Shown here: piece by piece, positions 9,727-19,453 of the stretch
Position numbering within the stretch: the first letter of the stretch is position 1
Layout: each line of letters starts with the position of its first letter
DNA from: Demequina sp. NBRC 110052
Lineage (GTDB): Bacteria; Actinomycetota; Actinomycetes; Actinomycetales; Demequinaceae
Assembly (NCBI RefSeq): GCF_002090075.1
Contig: NZ_BBRI01000002.1
Span: 496,001-560,000 of the forward strand
Length of the DNA stretch: 64,000 nt
Direction: 5' to 3'
Position numbers and translations under genes: made by a program
Notes under the pieces: generated by a model
Database searches by the model: none
The model's input: only the letters and a program-made list of their open reading frames with translations
What the model was told of the DNA's origin: nothing

Positions 9727-12075
9727 CTAGCCTGCCACGGGCCGGGGACATCTCGAGGCGATCCCGAGGGCGCCGTCCCAGGTGAGCGCGATGTCACCAC
9801 ACTCGTCGGTCCGAAGGATCTCTGTAGCCGCCGACCCGTACAGCGACAGGGCGCTGGAGGCGGGGTGTCCGTACGGATTGTCAGCGCCCACTGATACGAG
9901 GGCCACGCGCGCGGAGATGAGCGAGGCGAGGCTCGCGTCCTGGCTCGCGGAGCCGTGGTGGGCGACCTTGACGGCATCGACGATCACCGGATCGATCGCG
10001 CCGCCGAGCCTCCGCTGCCCCGCTTCCTCGAGGTCCCCGAGCAGCAGCGCCGAGACAGCACCTCCCGTGACGAGGAGAGCGAGCGACGCGTCGTTCACCT
10101 CCGACTCGTCCGACGCTCCCGCGTCTCCCCCGGCGGCGCCTTCGGTGGGCAGCACGGAGACAGTCGCCTCTCCGACGCCCACCCGGGTGCCCGCCGCGGG
10201 AACCTCGCCTGCCACGCCGAGCGAGGAGAGGTCGCCTTGCGCGGACGCGGCTCCCGCGGCCGAGGTCCACGCCGCACTGATGGTCGCCACACGGGAGATC
10301 TCCAGGATCGCGCCGTCGTGGTCGGCGTGAGGATGCGTGAGCACCAGCAGCGGCACGTCGTGCACGCCGAACCGCCGCAGACACGCGGCGCCCGCGCCGC
10401 CCGGCGGACCCGTATCGACGACGACCGCCTCGTGGGGCCCGGAGCGTACGAGCGTCATGTCGCCCTGCCCCACGTCGCACGAGACGACGGCCCAGTCCTC
10501 GGGCGCGGGCGGGCCCGCCGCGGCCCTCACTGCGGGCACCGCGAACGCCACGGCCGCGAGGAACCCGCCACTCGCGGCCCAGATCCATGCTGAGGCGCCC
10601 GGACGCGCGGAGCCCACGCTCACGATCCCTACGGCGAGTGCGACGGATACTGCGGCCATCGCCAGCACCCCTCCCGCTCCCGCAGGCCACGCGAGCCGCG
10701 CGCCTGGCAGCGCCGCGAACCCCGTCGCCGCCGCAGCGACTGGAGCCGCGCTCACGGACGCCAGATCGATGAGCGCCTCGGCTCCCGGGAGGCCCGCCGC
10801 CGAGAGCACCAGCGCGACGAGCCCGAGCAGTGTCACCGGCATCGCCGCGACCGCAGCGATGAGATTCGCAGGCACCGTGAAGGGCCCCGCCTGGGGATTG
10901 AGGAGGATGAGCAGCGGCGCACACGCGAGCTGCGCTGCCAGCGGCACCGCGACAGCCGTCGCGACACTGGGCACAAGTGCGCGCTGCAGCGAGCGCGCCA
11001 GCAGCGGCGCGAGCAGCACGATCGCTCCGACGGCGAGAACTGACAGCATGAACCCGATCTCGAGCGCCAGGTGCGGGTCCCACGTCAGGAGCAGAAGGAC
11101 CCCTGTCGCGAGCGCGGGCATCGCCTGCGCGGGCCTGCCCCACGCTAGCGCCACCGCCACCACGAGCGCCATCGTGAGCGCGCGCACCACCGACGGCCCT
11201 GGCAGGACGACGGCGGTGAACGCTGTCATCGTGCATGCGAGGACGACGGCGCGGAGCACGCGGGGCAAGCGCAGTCGCCGGAGCAGCGCGCTTGCCGCGA
11301 GCGCGACGATGGCGAAGTGCGCGCCCGAGACTGCCGTGAGGTGGGTCAGGCCGACCGCGCGCATCGCGTCGCTTTGGTCCGCGGGCATCTCACGTGTGTC
11401 GCCGATCACCATCCCGCGGACGAGGCCGCGCCGCGAGTCCGGCAGTGCGGCCGTGAGTGTGCGGAAGTCCTCGCGGACTCGACCGACCTCACCCCACAGC
11501 CCGGTCGGCTCCTGCGCGCTGACGAGCTCAGCATCCCAGGCGATCGCAACCGCGCGGCCGGCGCCCGCGTCGGAGAGGAGGGCGTCGAACGCGATCCGCT
11601 GACCCAGCCGCAGGTCCGTCCACGGACCTGACGCGATCACGACCACGCGCGCGTGCGCGGCGCGCGTGCCAGCCGCGCCGCCATCGCGATCCGGGGGTCC
11701 CACGGTGTCGATGTCGAGCTCGACGGCCACGCGCGGCTCACGCGTGAACGCATCGACACCCACGGGCCGTGGCTCGTCGACGACCGTCGCGGCGAGCTCG
11801 ACGCGATCGCCGATCGCGGCACGCAGCGGCGCCTCTCCCTGGAGTCTCGCGTGCCCGACGAGTGCCGCCCCGCCCGCGGCGATGCACGCGACGACCAGCG
11901 CCCCTCCGGCGATGCGCCGCGCTCTCTCCCACGTCGCGCACACGAGGAGTGACAGGCACGCCGCTGCGGCGAGCGTGCACACCACCGCGAGCTCGGATGC
12001 GCGCGCTGACCGCTGCGCCGCGACGATCCATACGGCTGCCGCGGCGGGGACCAGGCGCAGGTCGTGCCGCGTCAT
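9727..12075 (-). CDS. comEC: ComEC/Rec2 DNA-uptake channel protein
   Basis: 782-residue polytopic protein. It has N-terminal membrane helices, an extracytoplasmic OB-like region, then the Competence-domain helices (SAVSGAHFAIVAL, and a long hydrophobic block from about residue 270 to 520). A C-terminal metallo-beta-lactamase domain has THPHADHDG and ends in CGDIALTWDG. ComEC passes one DNA strand across the membrane during transformation. The ATG overlaps the comEA TGA (ATGA). Competence in this organism is untested; the locus is complete. Confidence 0.93.
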   Translation of the reverse strand: MTRHDLRLVPAAAAVWIVAAQRSARASELAVVCTLAAAACLSLLVCATWERARRIAGGALVVACIAAGGAALVGHARLQGEAPLRAAIGDRVELAATVVDEPRPVGVDAFTREPRVAVELDIDTVGPPDRDGGAAGTRAAHARVVVIASGPWTDLRLGQRIAFDALLSDAGAGRAVAIAWDAELVSAQEPTGLWGEVGRVREDFRTLTAALPDSRRGLVRGMVIGDTREMPADQSDAMRAVGLTHLTAVSGAHFAIVALAASALLRRLRLPRVLRAVVLACTMTAFTAVVLPGPSVVRALTMALVVAVALAWGRPAQAMPALATGVLLLLTWDPHLALEIGFMLSVLAVGAIVLLAPLLARSLQRALVPSVATAVAVPLAAQLACAPLLILLNPQAGPFTVPANLIAAVAAMPVTLLGLVALVLSAAGLPGAEALIDLASVSAAPVAAAATGFAALPGARLAWPAGAGGVLAMAAVSVALAVGIVSVGSARPGASAWIWAASGGFLAAVAFAVPAVRAAAGPPAPEDWAVVSCDVGQGDMTLVRSGPHEAVVVDTGPPGGAGAACLRRFGVHDVPLLVLTHPHADHDGAILEISRVATISAAWTSAAGAASAQGDLSSLGVAGEVPAAGTRVGVGEATVSVLPTEGAAGGDAGASDESEVNDASLALLVTGGAVSALLLGDLEEAGQRRLGGAIDPVIVDAVKVAHHGSASQDASLASLISARVALVSVGADNPYGHPASSALSLYGSAATEILRTDECGDIALTWDGALGIASRCPRPVAG

Positions 12076-12845
12076 ACGGTGACGAGGGGCCGCAGCCGGG
12101 CGAGCGTGGCCGCACCCACGCCGCTCACTCGCTCGAGATCGTCGACGGAGGCGTATGGCCCGTGTGCGTCCCGGTCCGCCACGATCGCCGCCGCGAGGAC
12201 CGGACCGACGCCGGGGAGCTCCTCCAGGGCATCGAGGTCGGCGGTGTTGAGGTTCACGGGCCCGTCGCCCACCTCCTCGCCGACGCGTGGCACGAGGATG
12301 CGTTCGCCGTCCGCGACCGCGCGCGCAAGATTGACTGCGTCGAGGTCTGCGTCATCGGAGGCGCCCCCGGCGGCCTCGATCGCATCCGCGAGCCGTGACC
12401 CGGCGGGCACCACCACCAGGCCCGGATCGCGGACCGCGCCCGCGACGTGGACGACAGCGTCGGGCTGCTGGCTCGGCGCCAGCGCCACGACCGACGGCGC
12501 GACAGAGGGCACCGTGCTGGTCGTGCCTGCACGGGCCAATCCCCACGCGAGACCTGCGAGCACTGCCACCACGACGCCGAGCGAAGCCGCCGCACGACCT
12601 GACAGTCGCCACCGCGCGCCGCGCGCCTCGTGCGGCACAGGGTTACCGTGCGCCGCCTCGTACGCGCGCGATGCGGCGCGCGCCAGCCCCTCGCGCCAGC
12701 GCGCTTCCACGTCCAAGGAGTCCTCGGATGCCGCTGGCAGCGCGGACCTGTCCCGTGGCGAGAAGGACGCATGCCCTGTCAGAGAGTGCGACGGCTGCCG
12801 GGGCTGCTGATCGGGAGTTTCGGGTGGCTCGTGTGGCGATGCCAT
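12072..12845 (-). CDS. comEA: ComEA, membrane-anchored DNA receptor
   Basis: 257 residues. A cytoplasmic N-terminal tail (1-80) is followed by one membrane helix (about 84-106), a SLBB domain (about 129-185, VVHVAGAVRDPG) and a C-terminal helix-hairpin-helix pair with NLNTADLDALEELPGVGP and a second GVGAATLARL. The HhH domain binds double-stranded DNA outside the membrane and passes it to ComEC, with which the gene overlaps by 4 bases. Confidence 0.93.
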   Translation of the reverse strand: MASPHEPPETPDQQPRQPSHSLTGHASFSPRDRSALPAASEDSLDVEARWREGLARAASRAYEAAHGNPVPHEARGARWRLSGRAAASLGVVVAVLAGLAWGLARAGTTSTVPSVAPSVVALAPSQQPDAVVHVAGAVRDPGLVVVPAGSRLADAIEAAGGASDDADLDAVNLARAVADGERILVPRVGEEVGDGPVNLNTADLDALEELPGVGPVLAAAIVADRDAHGPYASVDDLERVSGVGAATLARLRPLVTV

Positions 12846-12946
12846 GCGACGACGCTAGGCGCGAGCCTGGCATCACGGGCGCGGGAGTGCCCGAGGTCGT
12901 GGACAGCCCCGGTCACGCCCGCGGCTGGGGACGACGCGGTCAGTTC

Positions 12947-13840
12947 TCAGTCGACGGAGCCAGGCACCGTGGGCGCGAAGTGTCCGACGTCGAGGTCCGG
13001 CGCATCGACCGCCACCGCAGCAAGCACTCCCACACCCGTGTGCGCGGCGAGCACAGCACCCACCGAACCCGTGAGCACCGTGACGCCCGGGACGAGTGCC
13101 CGCAGGCGCGCGGCAGCCTCATCCACCACGACGGGATCGAGTCCCTGAACCGCCGCGACCGGCGCGCGCATCCGCCCGCACTCGTCCGCGATCCTCGCGA
13201 GCACGGCCTCGCGCGCGCGCCTCGTGGTCCGCACACGCGAGGCCACGGCGATCTCGCCGTCCTCGATCACGAGGATCGGTCGCATCGACAGCGCGGAACC
13301 GAGCGCCGCCGCAGGCCCGGAGAGTCTGCCGCCGCGACGCAGCGGCTCGAGGCTGTCCACGGTGAAGACGCATGCCGACGACTCTGCGGCGGCACGCACC
13401 GCATGCGCCACTGCGACGGCATCAGCACCGGCGCGCGCGTGCGCGGCACCGACGAGCGCCGCAAGGCCCTGCGCGAGTGCGACCGTGCGCGAGTCGACCA
13501 CTGTGACGGGAACCGCGGCGTCAGACGTGCCCGCGCCCGCAGCGACGTATGAGCCGGACAGGGCACGTGAGAGGGTGACCGCGACGATCGCCTGGGCCCC
13601 CGCGTCGGCCGCCTTGCGGTACGCGGTCGCGAAGGCCTCGGGGCTGGGCTGCGACGTCGAGACGCGACTGCGTGCCTCGAGCAGCGTGACGATCTCGTCA
13701 GGGCTGACGTCGATCCCCTCGGCGAGATCGCGGTCGCCCACGATCACGCGCAGAGGAACCACGCGAATGCCGGTGTGCGCAGCGACGGCGGCATCGAGCG
13801 ACGCGGCGGAATCCGTCACCACCGCCACCTGCGCCGTCAT
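12947..13840 (-). CDS. DegV family fatty-acid-binding protein (first copy)
   Basis: 297-residue DegV/FakB-type protein. The N-terminal VAVVTDSAASLD is the family signature, with STSQPSPE, and RRGGRLSG (residues about 178-185) contributes to the ligand pocket. Family members bind a fatty acid; in Firmicutes FakB presents it to the FakA kinase. No fakA is in the window. The paralogous DegV gene ends only 20 bases upstream of this gene's start. The 101 bases between this stop and comEA hold no gene. Confidence 0.88.
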   Translation of the reverse strand: MTAQVAVVTDSAASLDAAVAAHTGIRVVPLRVIVGDRDLAEGIDVSPDEIVTLLEARSRVSTSQPSPEAFATAYRKAADAGAQAIVAVTLSRALSGSYVAAGAGTSDAAVPVTVVDSRTVALAQGLAALVGAAHARAGADAVAVAHAVRAAAESSACVFTVDSLEPLRRGGRLSGPAAALGSALSMRPILVIEDGEIAVASRVRTTRRAREAVLARIADECGRMRAPVAAVQGLDPVVVDEAAARLRALVPGVTVLTGSVGAVLAAHTGVGVLAAVAVDAPDLDVGHFAPTVPGSVD

Positions 13841-13860
13841 GGCACCAGGCTACCGAGAGG

Positions 13861-14730
13861 TCAGCGCGAGACCTGCGCATACACGGTGTGGAACGCCTCG
13901 GGCATGTCCGCCACCGTCGCGTTGTACATCCCCTCGCCCGAGTTGATCACGAGCGAGGTCGGAGGGCGCGAGACCATCGTGGGGCCGTTGACGGCGATGC
14001 CGAGCCCCTGAGAGAGCGGATCACTGCCTGCGAGGCCCACTGCAGCTGCGGGACGCGCCATCCCCGAAGCCGCCTTCTCGACGAACTCACGCACCGTGCG
14101 GCGCGCGTTCTCGGTCTTGCGCACGCGGTCGGCGACCTCCTGCGTGTTGCGCCCCACCTTGATCACGGGTCGCATCTTGAGCAGGGTGCCGAAAGCTGCC
14201 ACGGCGCCCGACATGCGGCCTCCGCGGCGGAGGTACTCGAGCGTGTCGACCGTGAAGTAGGACACGGAACCGTCAGCGACGCTCTGTGCCGCGGCGGCGA
14301 CCTCGTCGGCGGTGCCGCCGAGGACCGACGTCGCACCGGCAGCGAGCGCCGCATAGCCCTGCGCCATCGACGTCGTGCCCGTGTCGACCACGGTGACGGG
14401 GATGGGCGAGGTGCGCGCCGCGGTCTGCGTCGCGATCACGGTCTTCGACAGGGAGGAGCCGACCATCACGGCGACGATCGCGGAGGCGCCTGCATTGGCG
14501 CAGTCCGTGAAGGCTGACGAGAGGGCCTGCACGTGGGGCTCCTCGGTGCGCACCGACGCGCCGGACTCCATACGTGCAAGCACGTCGGCCTCGGAAAGCG
14601 TCCCGTCGGCGAAGATCTCATCGCCGATCACCACGCGCACGGGCACGACGTAGACGCCGAAGTCCGCGGCGAGGTGCGGGTCGATGCCGCACGCCGAGTC
14701 CGTGATGACCGCTACGGTCCGTTCTGCCAT
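13861..14730 (-). CDS. DegV family fatty-acid-binding protein (second copy)
   Basis: 289-residue paralogue of the neighbouring DegV gene, first in the pair. Signature VAVITDSACGID at the N-terminus, RTEEPHVQ in place of STSQPSPE, and RRGGRMSG. The variant binding-loop sequences suggest the two copies may prefer different acyl chains (inference). The C-terminus ends HTVYAQVSR. Confidence 0.88.
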   Translation of the reverse strand: MAERTVAVITDSACGIDPHLAADFGVYVVPVRVVIGDEIFADGTLSEADVLARMESGASVRTEEPHVQALSSAFTDCANAGASAIVAVMVGSSLSKTVIATQTAARTSPIPVTVVDTGTTSMAQGYAALAAGATSVLGGTADEVAAAAQSVADGSVSYFTVDTLEYLRRGGRMSGAVAAFGTLLKMRPVIKVGRNTQEVADRVRKTENARRTVREFVEKAASGMARPAAAVGLAGSDPLSQGLGIAVNGPTMVSRPPTSLVINSGEGMYNATVADMPEAFHTVYAQVSR

Positions 14731-14920
14731 GTCGTCGTTCCTTCACCTGCGCCGGTTCGGCGCGACCGGAGCGCGCCGGGTGGGTGCCGCTCAGGGTTCG
14801 TCGAGAGAGGGCCGGGGGCGGGTGCGCCGCCTCGGCTCGACCTGAGGGTACCCACGGCACAGCGCGACTGGCCACCTGGCGTGAGCATGGTCACAGAGCG
14901 TCACCTCCCGGGACCTGCAC

Positions 14921-14946
14921 GCCCAAGCCCGACGCTCGGGCTGGGC
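14921..14946 (-). terminator. Hairpin downstream of leuS
   Basis: GCCCAAGCCCGA (14921-14932) and TCGGGCTGGGC (14936-14946) pair as an 11-base stem with one bulged base and a 3-base loop, 54 bases past the leuS stop. No T run follows on the minus strand, so this is a candidate terminator only. Nothing else is recognisable in the gap 14731-15000. Confidence 0.45.
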
Positions 14947-15000
14947 GAACAGGGCGCGGGCGCCTAGCGCGGCGCCGCGCCAGGCAGGGTACGACGCGCG

Positions 15001-17505
15001 TCAGGCGGTGACGATGTTGACGAGCTTCGGCGCGCGCACGATGACGGTGCGGATCCCGGCGTCGCCGATCGCGCGCTGCGCGCCCTCGGTCGCGAGGGCC
15101 AGCTCCTTCAGCTCGTCCTCGCCGATGCTAGGCGGCACCTCGAGGCGGGCGCGCACCTTGCCCTTGACCTGGACGATGCACGTCACGGTCTCCTCGACCA
15201 GCAGTGACTCGTCGACCTGGGGGTACGTCGCGAGCGCGACGTCCTCGTGCCCGAGCATCGACCACATGTCCTCGGCCGCGTACGGCGCGAACAGGCTCAG
15301 CAGGATCGCGACGACCTCGGCGGCCTCGCGCACGGCCGGATCGGCGGGGCCCACCCCCGCGTCGATCGCCTTGCGCGTGACGTTCACGAGCTCCATGACG
15401 CGCGCGACGACCACGTTGAAGCGGAACGACTCGACGAGCTCCTGCGACTCCTTGAGCGTGCGGTGCGTGTGCGCGCGCAGCTCGGCGTCCCCGGTCGAGG
15501 GGTCGGCTCCGGGCCCGCTCGTCACGTCCCGCGCGAGGCGCCAGGCGCGCGCGAGGAACTTCGCCGACCCGGCGGGCGAGACGTCGGCCCAGTCGATGTC
15601 GTCCTCCGGCGGGCCTGCGAAGGCCATGGTCAGACGCACCGCGTCCACGCCGAACTCGTCGAGCTGATCGGACAGGCGCACCAGGTTGCCGCGGCTCTTC
15701 GACATCGCGGAGCCGTCCATCTGGACCATGCCCTGGTTCAGGAGCGCGGAGAACGGCTCGCTGAAGTCGACCATTCCCATGTCGCGAAGCGCCTTGGTGA
15801 AGAAGCGCGAGTACAGCAGGTGCAGGATCGCGTGGGTGACGCCGCCGACGTACTGGTCGATCGGCGCCCACTTCTTCGCGTCCGTCGCGTCGAACGGGAC
15901 GTCGTCGCGCTCGGTCGAGAGGTAACGCAGGTAGTACCAGGACGAGTCGACGAACGTGTCCATCGTGTCGGTGTCGCGCAGCGCGGGGCCTGCACACTTC
16001 GGGCAGGTCGTGTTGACCCAGTCCGACGCGGCGGCCAGCGGTGACTGACCTTTGGGCTTGAGGTCCAGGCCCTCGGCGGGCGGCAGCGTGACGGGCAGCT
16101 GGTCGTCCGGCACGGGCACCTCGCCGCACGAGTCGCAGTGCACGATCGGGATGGGCGTGCCCCAGTAGCGCTGGCGCGAGATGAGCCAGTCGCGCAGGCG
16201 GTAGTTCACTGACTGCTCGCCCGCACCATCGGCGGCGAGGATCTCGATGGCCTTCGCGATCGCGTCGGCCTTCGCGAGCCCGTCCAGCGGCCCGGAGTTG
16301 ACGCACACGCCCTCGCCCACGGTCGCGATGCCCGACTCGTTCGGGTCCGGCAACGGCTCGCCGTCCTCGTCGCGCACGTCCACGACCACGCGCACGGGCA
16401 GGTCCATCGCGCGGGCGAAGTCGAGGTCGCGCTGGTCGTGCGCCGGCACGGCCATGATGGCGCCGTGGCCGTAGTCGGCCAGCACGTAGTCCGAAGCCCA
16501 GATGGGCAGGCGCTCGCCGTTGACGGGGTTCACGCCGTAGCGCTTGAGGAACACGCCGGTCTTGGGGCGCTCAGTCGAGAGTCGATCGATCTCCGAGGCG
16601 TTCTTCACCGACTCGACGTAGCGGTCGAACTCCTCGCGCACCTCACCGTCGGCGCCGTTCGCGAGCTCCGCGGCCAGGTCCGAGTCCGCGGCGACCACCA
16701 TGAACGTCGCGCCGTAGAGCGTGTCGGGACGCGTCGTGTAGATGTCGATCGGCTCGTCGCGACCCTCGATCTCGAAGCGCACATCGGCGCCCGTCGAGCG
16801 GCCGATCCAGTTGCGCTGCATCGCGATGACCTTCGACGGCCAGGTGTCGCGCAGCGTCTCGAGGTCGTCCAGCAGCTCGTCCGCGTAGTCGGTGACCTTG
16901 AAGTACCACTGCGTGAGCTTCTTCTTGGTGACGGGAGTGTCGCAGCGCTCGCACAGCCCGCCCACCACCTGCTCGTTCGCGAGCACCGTCTGGTCCTTGG
17001 GGCACCAGTTCACCTGGCTGGGCTTGCGGTACGCGAGGCCACGCTCGAACAGGCGCGTGAACAGCCACTGGTTCCAGCGGTAGTAGTCGGGGCGGTGCGT
17101 CATCAGGACGCGATCCCAGTCGAACGAGCACGCGTAGCGCTTCATCGACGCCCTCTGCTGGGCGATGTTGTCCTCGGTCCAGCCTGCGGGGTCCACGCCG
17201 CGCTTGATCGCCGCGTTCTCCGCGGGCAGTCCGAAGCTGTCCCAGCCGATCGGGTGGAGCACGTTGAAGCCGCGCTGCACCCAGTGGCGCGCGATGACAT
17301 CTCCCAGCGCGTAAGCCTCGGCGTGGCCCATGTGCAGGTCGCCCGAGGGATACGGGAACATGTCCAGCACGTACTTCGTGGGACGGTCATCGCCCTCGCG
17401 GCCTGAGCGGAACGGCTGACGCTCCTCCCACACGGGAAGCCAGCGCTCCTCGAGCGCGCGGAAGTCGTAGCGGGTCTCGTCGGCGTCAGGAGTCGTAGCG
17501 GTCAC
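15001..17505 (-). CDS. leuS: Leucyl-tRNA synthetase
   Basis: 834-residue class I aminoacyl-tRNA synthetase charging tRNA-Leu. The ATP-binding HIGH motif appears as HMGH at residues 58-61 and the KMSKS motif as AMSKS near residue 600. Between them lie the CP1 editing domain (with [12 protein letters not shown]) and zinc-ligand motifs such as CPKD, CERC and CPKC. The C-terminal anticodon-binding and tRNA-contacting region is complete. The start is GTG ([15 protein letters not shown]). No T-box leader is visible in the 138 bases before it. Confidence 0.97.
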   Translation of the reverse strand: MTATTPDADETRYDFRALEERWLPVWEERQPFRSGREGDDRPTKYVLDMFPYPSGDLHMGHAEAYALGDVIARHWVQRGFNVLHPIGWDSFGLPAENAAIKRGVDPAGWTEDNIAQQRASMKRYACSFDWDRVLMTHRPDYYRWNQWLFTRLFERGLAYRKPSQVNWCPKDQTVLANEQVVGGLCERCDTPVTKKKLTQWYFKVTDYADELLDDLETLRDTWPSKVIAMQRNWIGRSTGADVRFEIEGRDEPIDIYTTRPDTLYGATFMVVAADSDLAAELANGADGEVREEFDRYVESVKNASEIDRLSTERPKTGVFLKRYGVNPVNGERLPIWASDYVLADYGHGAIMAVPAHDQRDLDFARAMDLPVRVVVDVRDEDGEPLPDPNESGIATVGEGVCVNSGPLDGLAKADAIAKAIEILAADGAGEQSVNYRLRDWLISRQRYWGTPIPIVHCDSCGEVPVPDDQLPVTLPPAEGLDLKPKGQSPLAAASDWVNTTCPKCAGPALRDTDTMDTFVDSSWYYLRYLSTERDDVPFDATDAKKWAPIDQYVGGVTHAILHLLYSRFFTKALRDMGMVDFSEPFSALLNQGMVQMDGSAMSKSRGNLVRLSDQLDEFGVDAVRLTMAFAGPPEDDIDWADVSPAGSAKFLARAWRLARDVTSGPGADPSTGDAELRAHTHRTLKESQELVESFRFNVVVARVMELVNVTRKAIDAGVGPADPAVREAAEVVAILLSLFAPYAAEDMWSMLGHEDVALATYPQVDESLLVEETVTCIVQVKGKVRARLEVPPSIGEDELKELALATEGAQRAIGDAGIRTVIVRAPKLVNIVTA

Positions 17506-17643
17506 CCGAGGATTCTAGCGAGGCCCGCCACCGCGTCTGGCATCCGCGGTCACACGCCCGACGCACGGGCCGGCCGGCGCCCGACGGGCCCGAGGCGCAG
17601 GCCACCTCGCGCACCCATCCCCACCCGGCGTCGGGCGCGCGGT

Positions 17644-18480
17644 TCAGGCCGTCTGGGTGACCGTGACACGCACGTCCAGGCCCGACGTGGCGCCGGCGAC
17701 GACCCCCGTGAGGGGAGGCACGTCTCGGTACTCGCGCCCACGCCCCACGACGACGTGACGGTCGCCGACCTCACGGTCGTTGGTGGGGTCGAAGCCGTAC
17801 CAGTCGCCGCTCCACCACTCGACCCACGCGTGGGACTCGCCTGCAACGGACTCGCCGATCTCCGCGTCGCGCTTGGGGTGCAGGTAGCCCGACACGTACC
17901 GCGCGGGGATGCCGACGTGCCTGAGCGCGCCGATCGCGAGGTGCGCGAAGTCCTGGCACACGCCAGAGCTCACCTCCCACGCGTGCGTCGCCGGCGTATG
18001 GACCGACGTCGCCCCTGGCACATACTGGACTCGCGTGAACAACTGATCGCAAATCGCCCGCGCGGCCAGATCGGGCGCAAGCGTCCCGGCGGCGTCCTCG
18101 GCGATCTGCCTCAGCTCGTCGGTCGGCTCCGTCACCGGCGAGTTCTCAAGGTACTCGCACAGCAGATCGCGGAACCGGGGACCCTGAAGCTCCGACCATC
18201 CGACGCGCTCGTCGCGAGGCCGATGCGGCGTCACCTCGACGATGGACGTACCGACCACCGTGAGCGAGGAATGCGGCTGCAGCACCTCGAACGCGAGCAC
18301 GTCCGTCTCCCAGTAGTCGCGATAGGTCGTTCTCCACGTCACGGGCGAGATGTCGATGCGCGAGTCGAGCACACGCTGTCGCGGCAGCCAGGCAGGAGTC
18401 AGGCGCGCCTCGTTGTACGAGCTGACGATCTCGCGCTCGTACGTGAACGTGGTGCGGTGCTCAACACGCAGCGTGCTCAC
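17644..18480 (-). CDS. Transglutaminase-like cysteine protease family protein
   Basis: 278 residues. An N-terminal bacterial transglutaminase-associated domain (1-90) is followed by a transglutaminase core with a complete Cys-His-Asp triad: C175 in SGVCQDFAHL, H217 in ESHAWVEWW and D231 in GFDPTND. It has no signal peptide, so the protein is cytoplasmic. The fold can hydrolyse or form amide bonds. It is third in a same-strand set after the ATP-grasp and alpha-E genes, 46 bases behind the latter. This triad of families recurs in many bacteria; the shared reaction is not known. Confidence 0.88.
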   Translation of the reverse strand: MSTLRVEHRTTFTYEREIVSSYNEARLTPAWLPRQRVLDSRIDISPVTWRTTYRDYWETDVLAFEVLQPHSSLTVVGTSIVEVTPHRPRDERVGWSELQGPRFRDLLCEYLENSPVTEPTDELRQIAEDAAGTLAPDLAARAICDQLFTRVQYVPGATSVHTPATHAWEVSSGVCQDFAHLAIGALRHVGIPARYVSGYLHPKRDAEIGESVAGESHAWVEWWSGDWYGFDPTNDREVGDRHVVVGRGREYRDVPPLTGVVAGATSGLDVRVTVTQTA

Positions 18481-18526
18481 CGGTCTCCCTCCCCCGTCGC
18501 GTGGAAGCTCACAGCGCTCCTCGACA

Positions 18527-19453
18527 TCACAGCGCCTCCTGACTCCACAGCGTCGTCGACGCCGGCAGGAAGTAGCGATCCCGGATCAGGTCCGATGCGG
18601 TCGAGCAGGCGGCCTGCACCTCGTGCATCTGCCCCGTGAGGTCCGCGAGGATCTCGCGCACGTCGCGGTACTCGAGGTTGGTGCGCGCACGCCCCAGCGC
18701 GAGACGGGCTCGGTTGGACAGCGCCCGCCCGGTCTCGCTGCCCTCGATCTCCTGCAGGATCGTCTCCGCCCGGTCCAGGTTGTAGGCGATCGAGCGCGGG
18801 AACAGGCGGTCGACCAGCAGGAACTCGGCGGCGCGCTCCTCCGTGACGAGTGCCCTCACGGTCCGCAGGTACGCCTCATGGGCGGAGCACGTCCGCAGCA
18901 AGGTGGTCCAGTTCGGGCCGGTCGTGCCCTCGAGGTTCCGCGTCATCAGCAGTCGCGCGATCATGTCCGCGCGCTCCAGCGAGCGCCCGAGCTCCATGAA
19001 GTACCACGCGTCGTCGCGCGAGGTCGTCGCCGACATGAGGCCCCAGACGACGGCAGCGCGTTCGCGCACCCACACGAAGTAGTCGTGCGGCCGCGCCGCC
19101 CGCGTCCAGCGGGGCAGCTGCATGTGGGTCGTGTTGAGCGACTCCCACACCTCTGTCGAGATCACCTCGCGTGCGCGCCGCGCGTTCTCGCGCGCCGACG
19201 AGAGACAGCCCGCGATCGACGACGTCAACTCGCGGTCGAACGCGAGTGCCTGGAGCACGTCGCCGCGCGACACGGGCGGCTCCCACGGCGCGCTCATGAC
19301 CGTCAGCAGCGACGCGTTCGCACTCGGCTCATCGACCCACTGGTCCTCAAGGAGGACGTTCAGGTGCACATCGAGAAGGCGCGCGGTGTTGTCCGCCCTC
19401 TCGACGTAGCGGCCGATCCAGAACAGGGACTCGGCGATCCGGCTGAGCATCAT
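18527..19453 (-). CDS. Alpha-E domain protein
   Basis: 308-residue, mainly helical protein of the alpha-E family, recognised by MLSRIAESLFWIGRYVERAD at the N-terminus and repeated helical segments such as MELGRSLERADMIARLL and YNLDRAETIL. The ATG overlaps the TGA of the ATP-grasp gene (ATGA), so translation is coupled. No catalytic residues are assigned to the family. Its constant partner is the circularly permuted ATP-grasp protein, suggesting a subunit or substrate-holding role (inference). Confidence 0.88.
   Translation of the reverse strand: MMLSRIAESLFWIGRYVERADNTARLLDVHLNVLLEDQWVDEPSANASLLTVMSAPWEPPVSRGDVLQALAFDRELTSSIAGCLSSARENARRAREVISTEVWESLNTTHMQLPRWTRAARPHDYFVWVRERAAVVWGLMSATTSRDDAWYFMELGRSLERADMIARLLMTRNLEGTTGPNWTTLLRTCSAHEAYLRTVRALVTEERAAEFLLVDRLFPRSIAYNLDRAETILQEIEGSETGRALSNRARLALGRARTNLEYRDVREILADLTGQMHEVQAACSTASDLIRDRYFLPASTTLWSQEAL

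Noticed and set aside
17506..17643. T-box or other riboswitch before leuS
   Set aside because: The gap has no T-box sequence or specifier-stem pattern.
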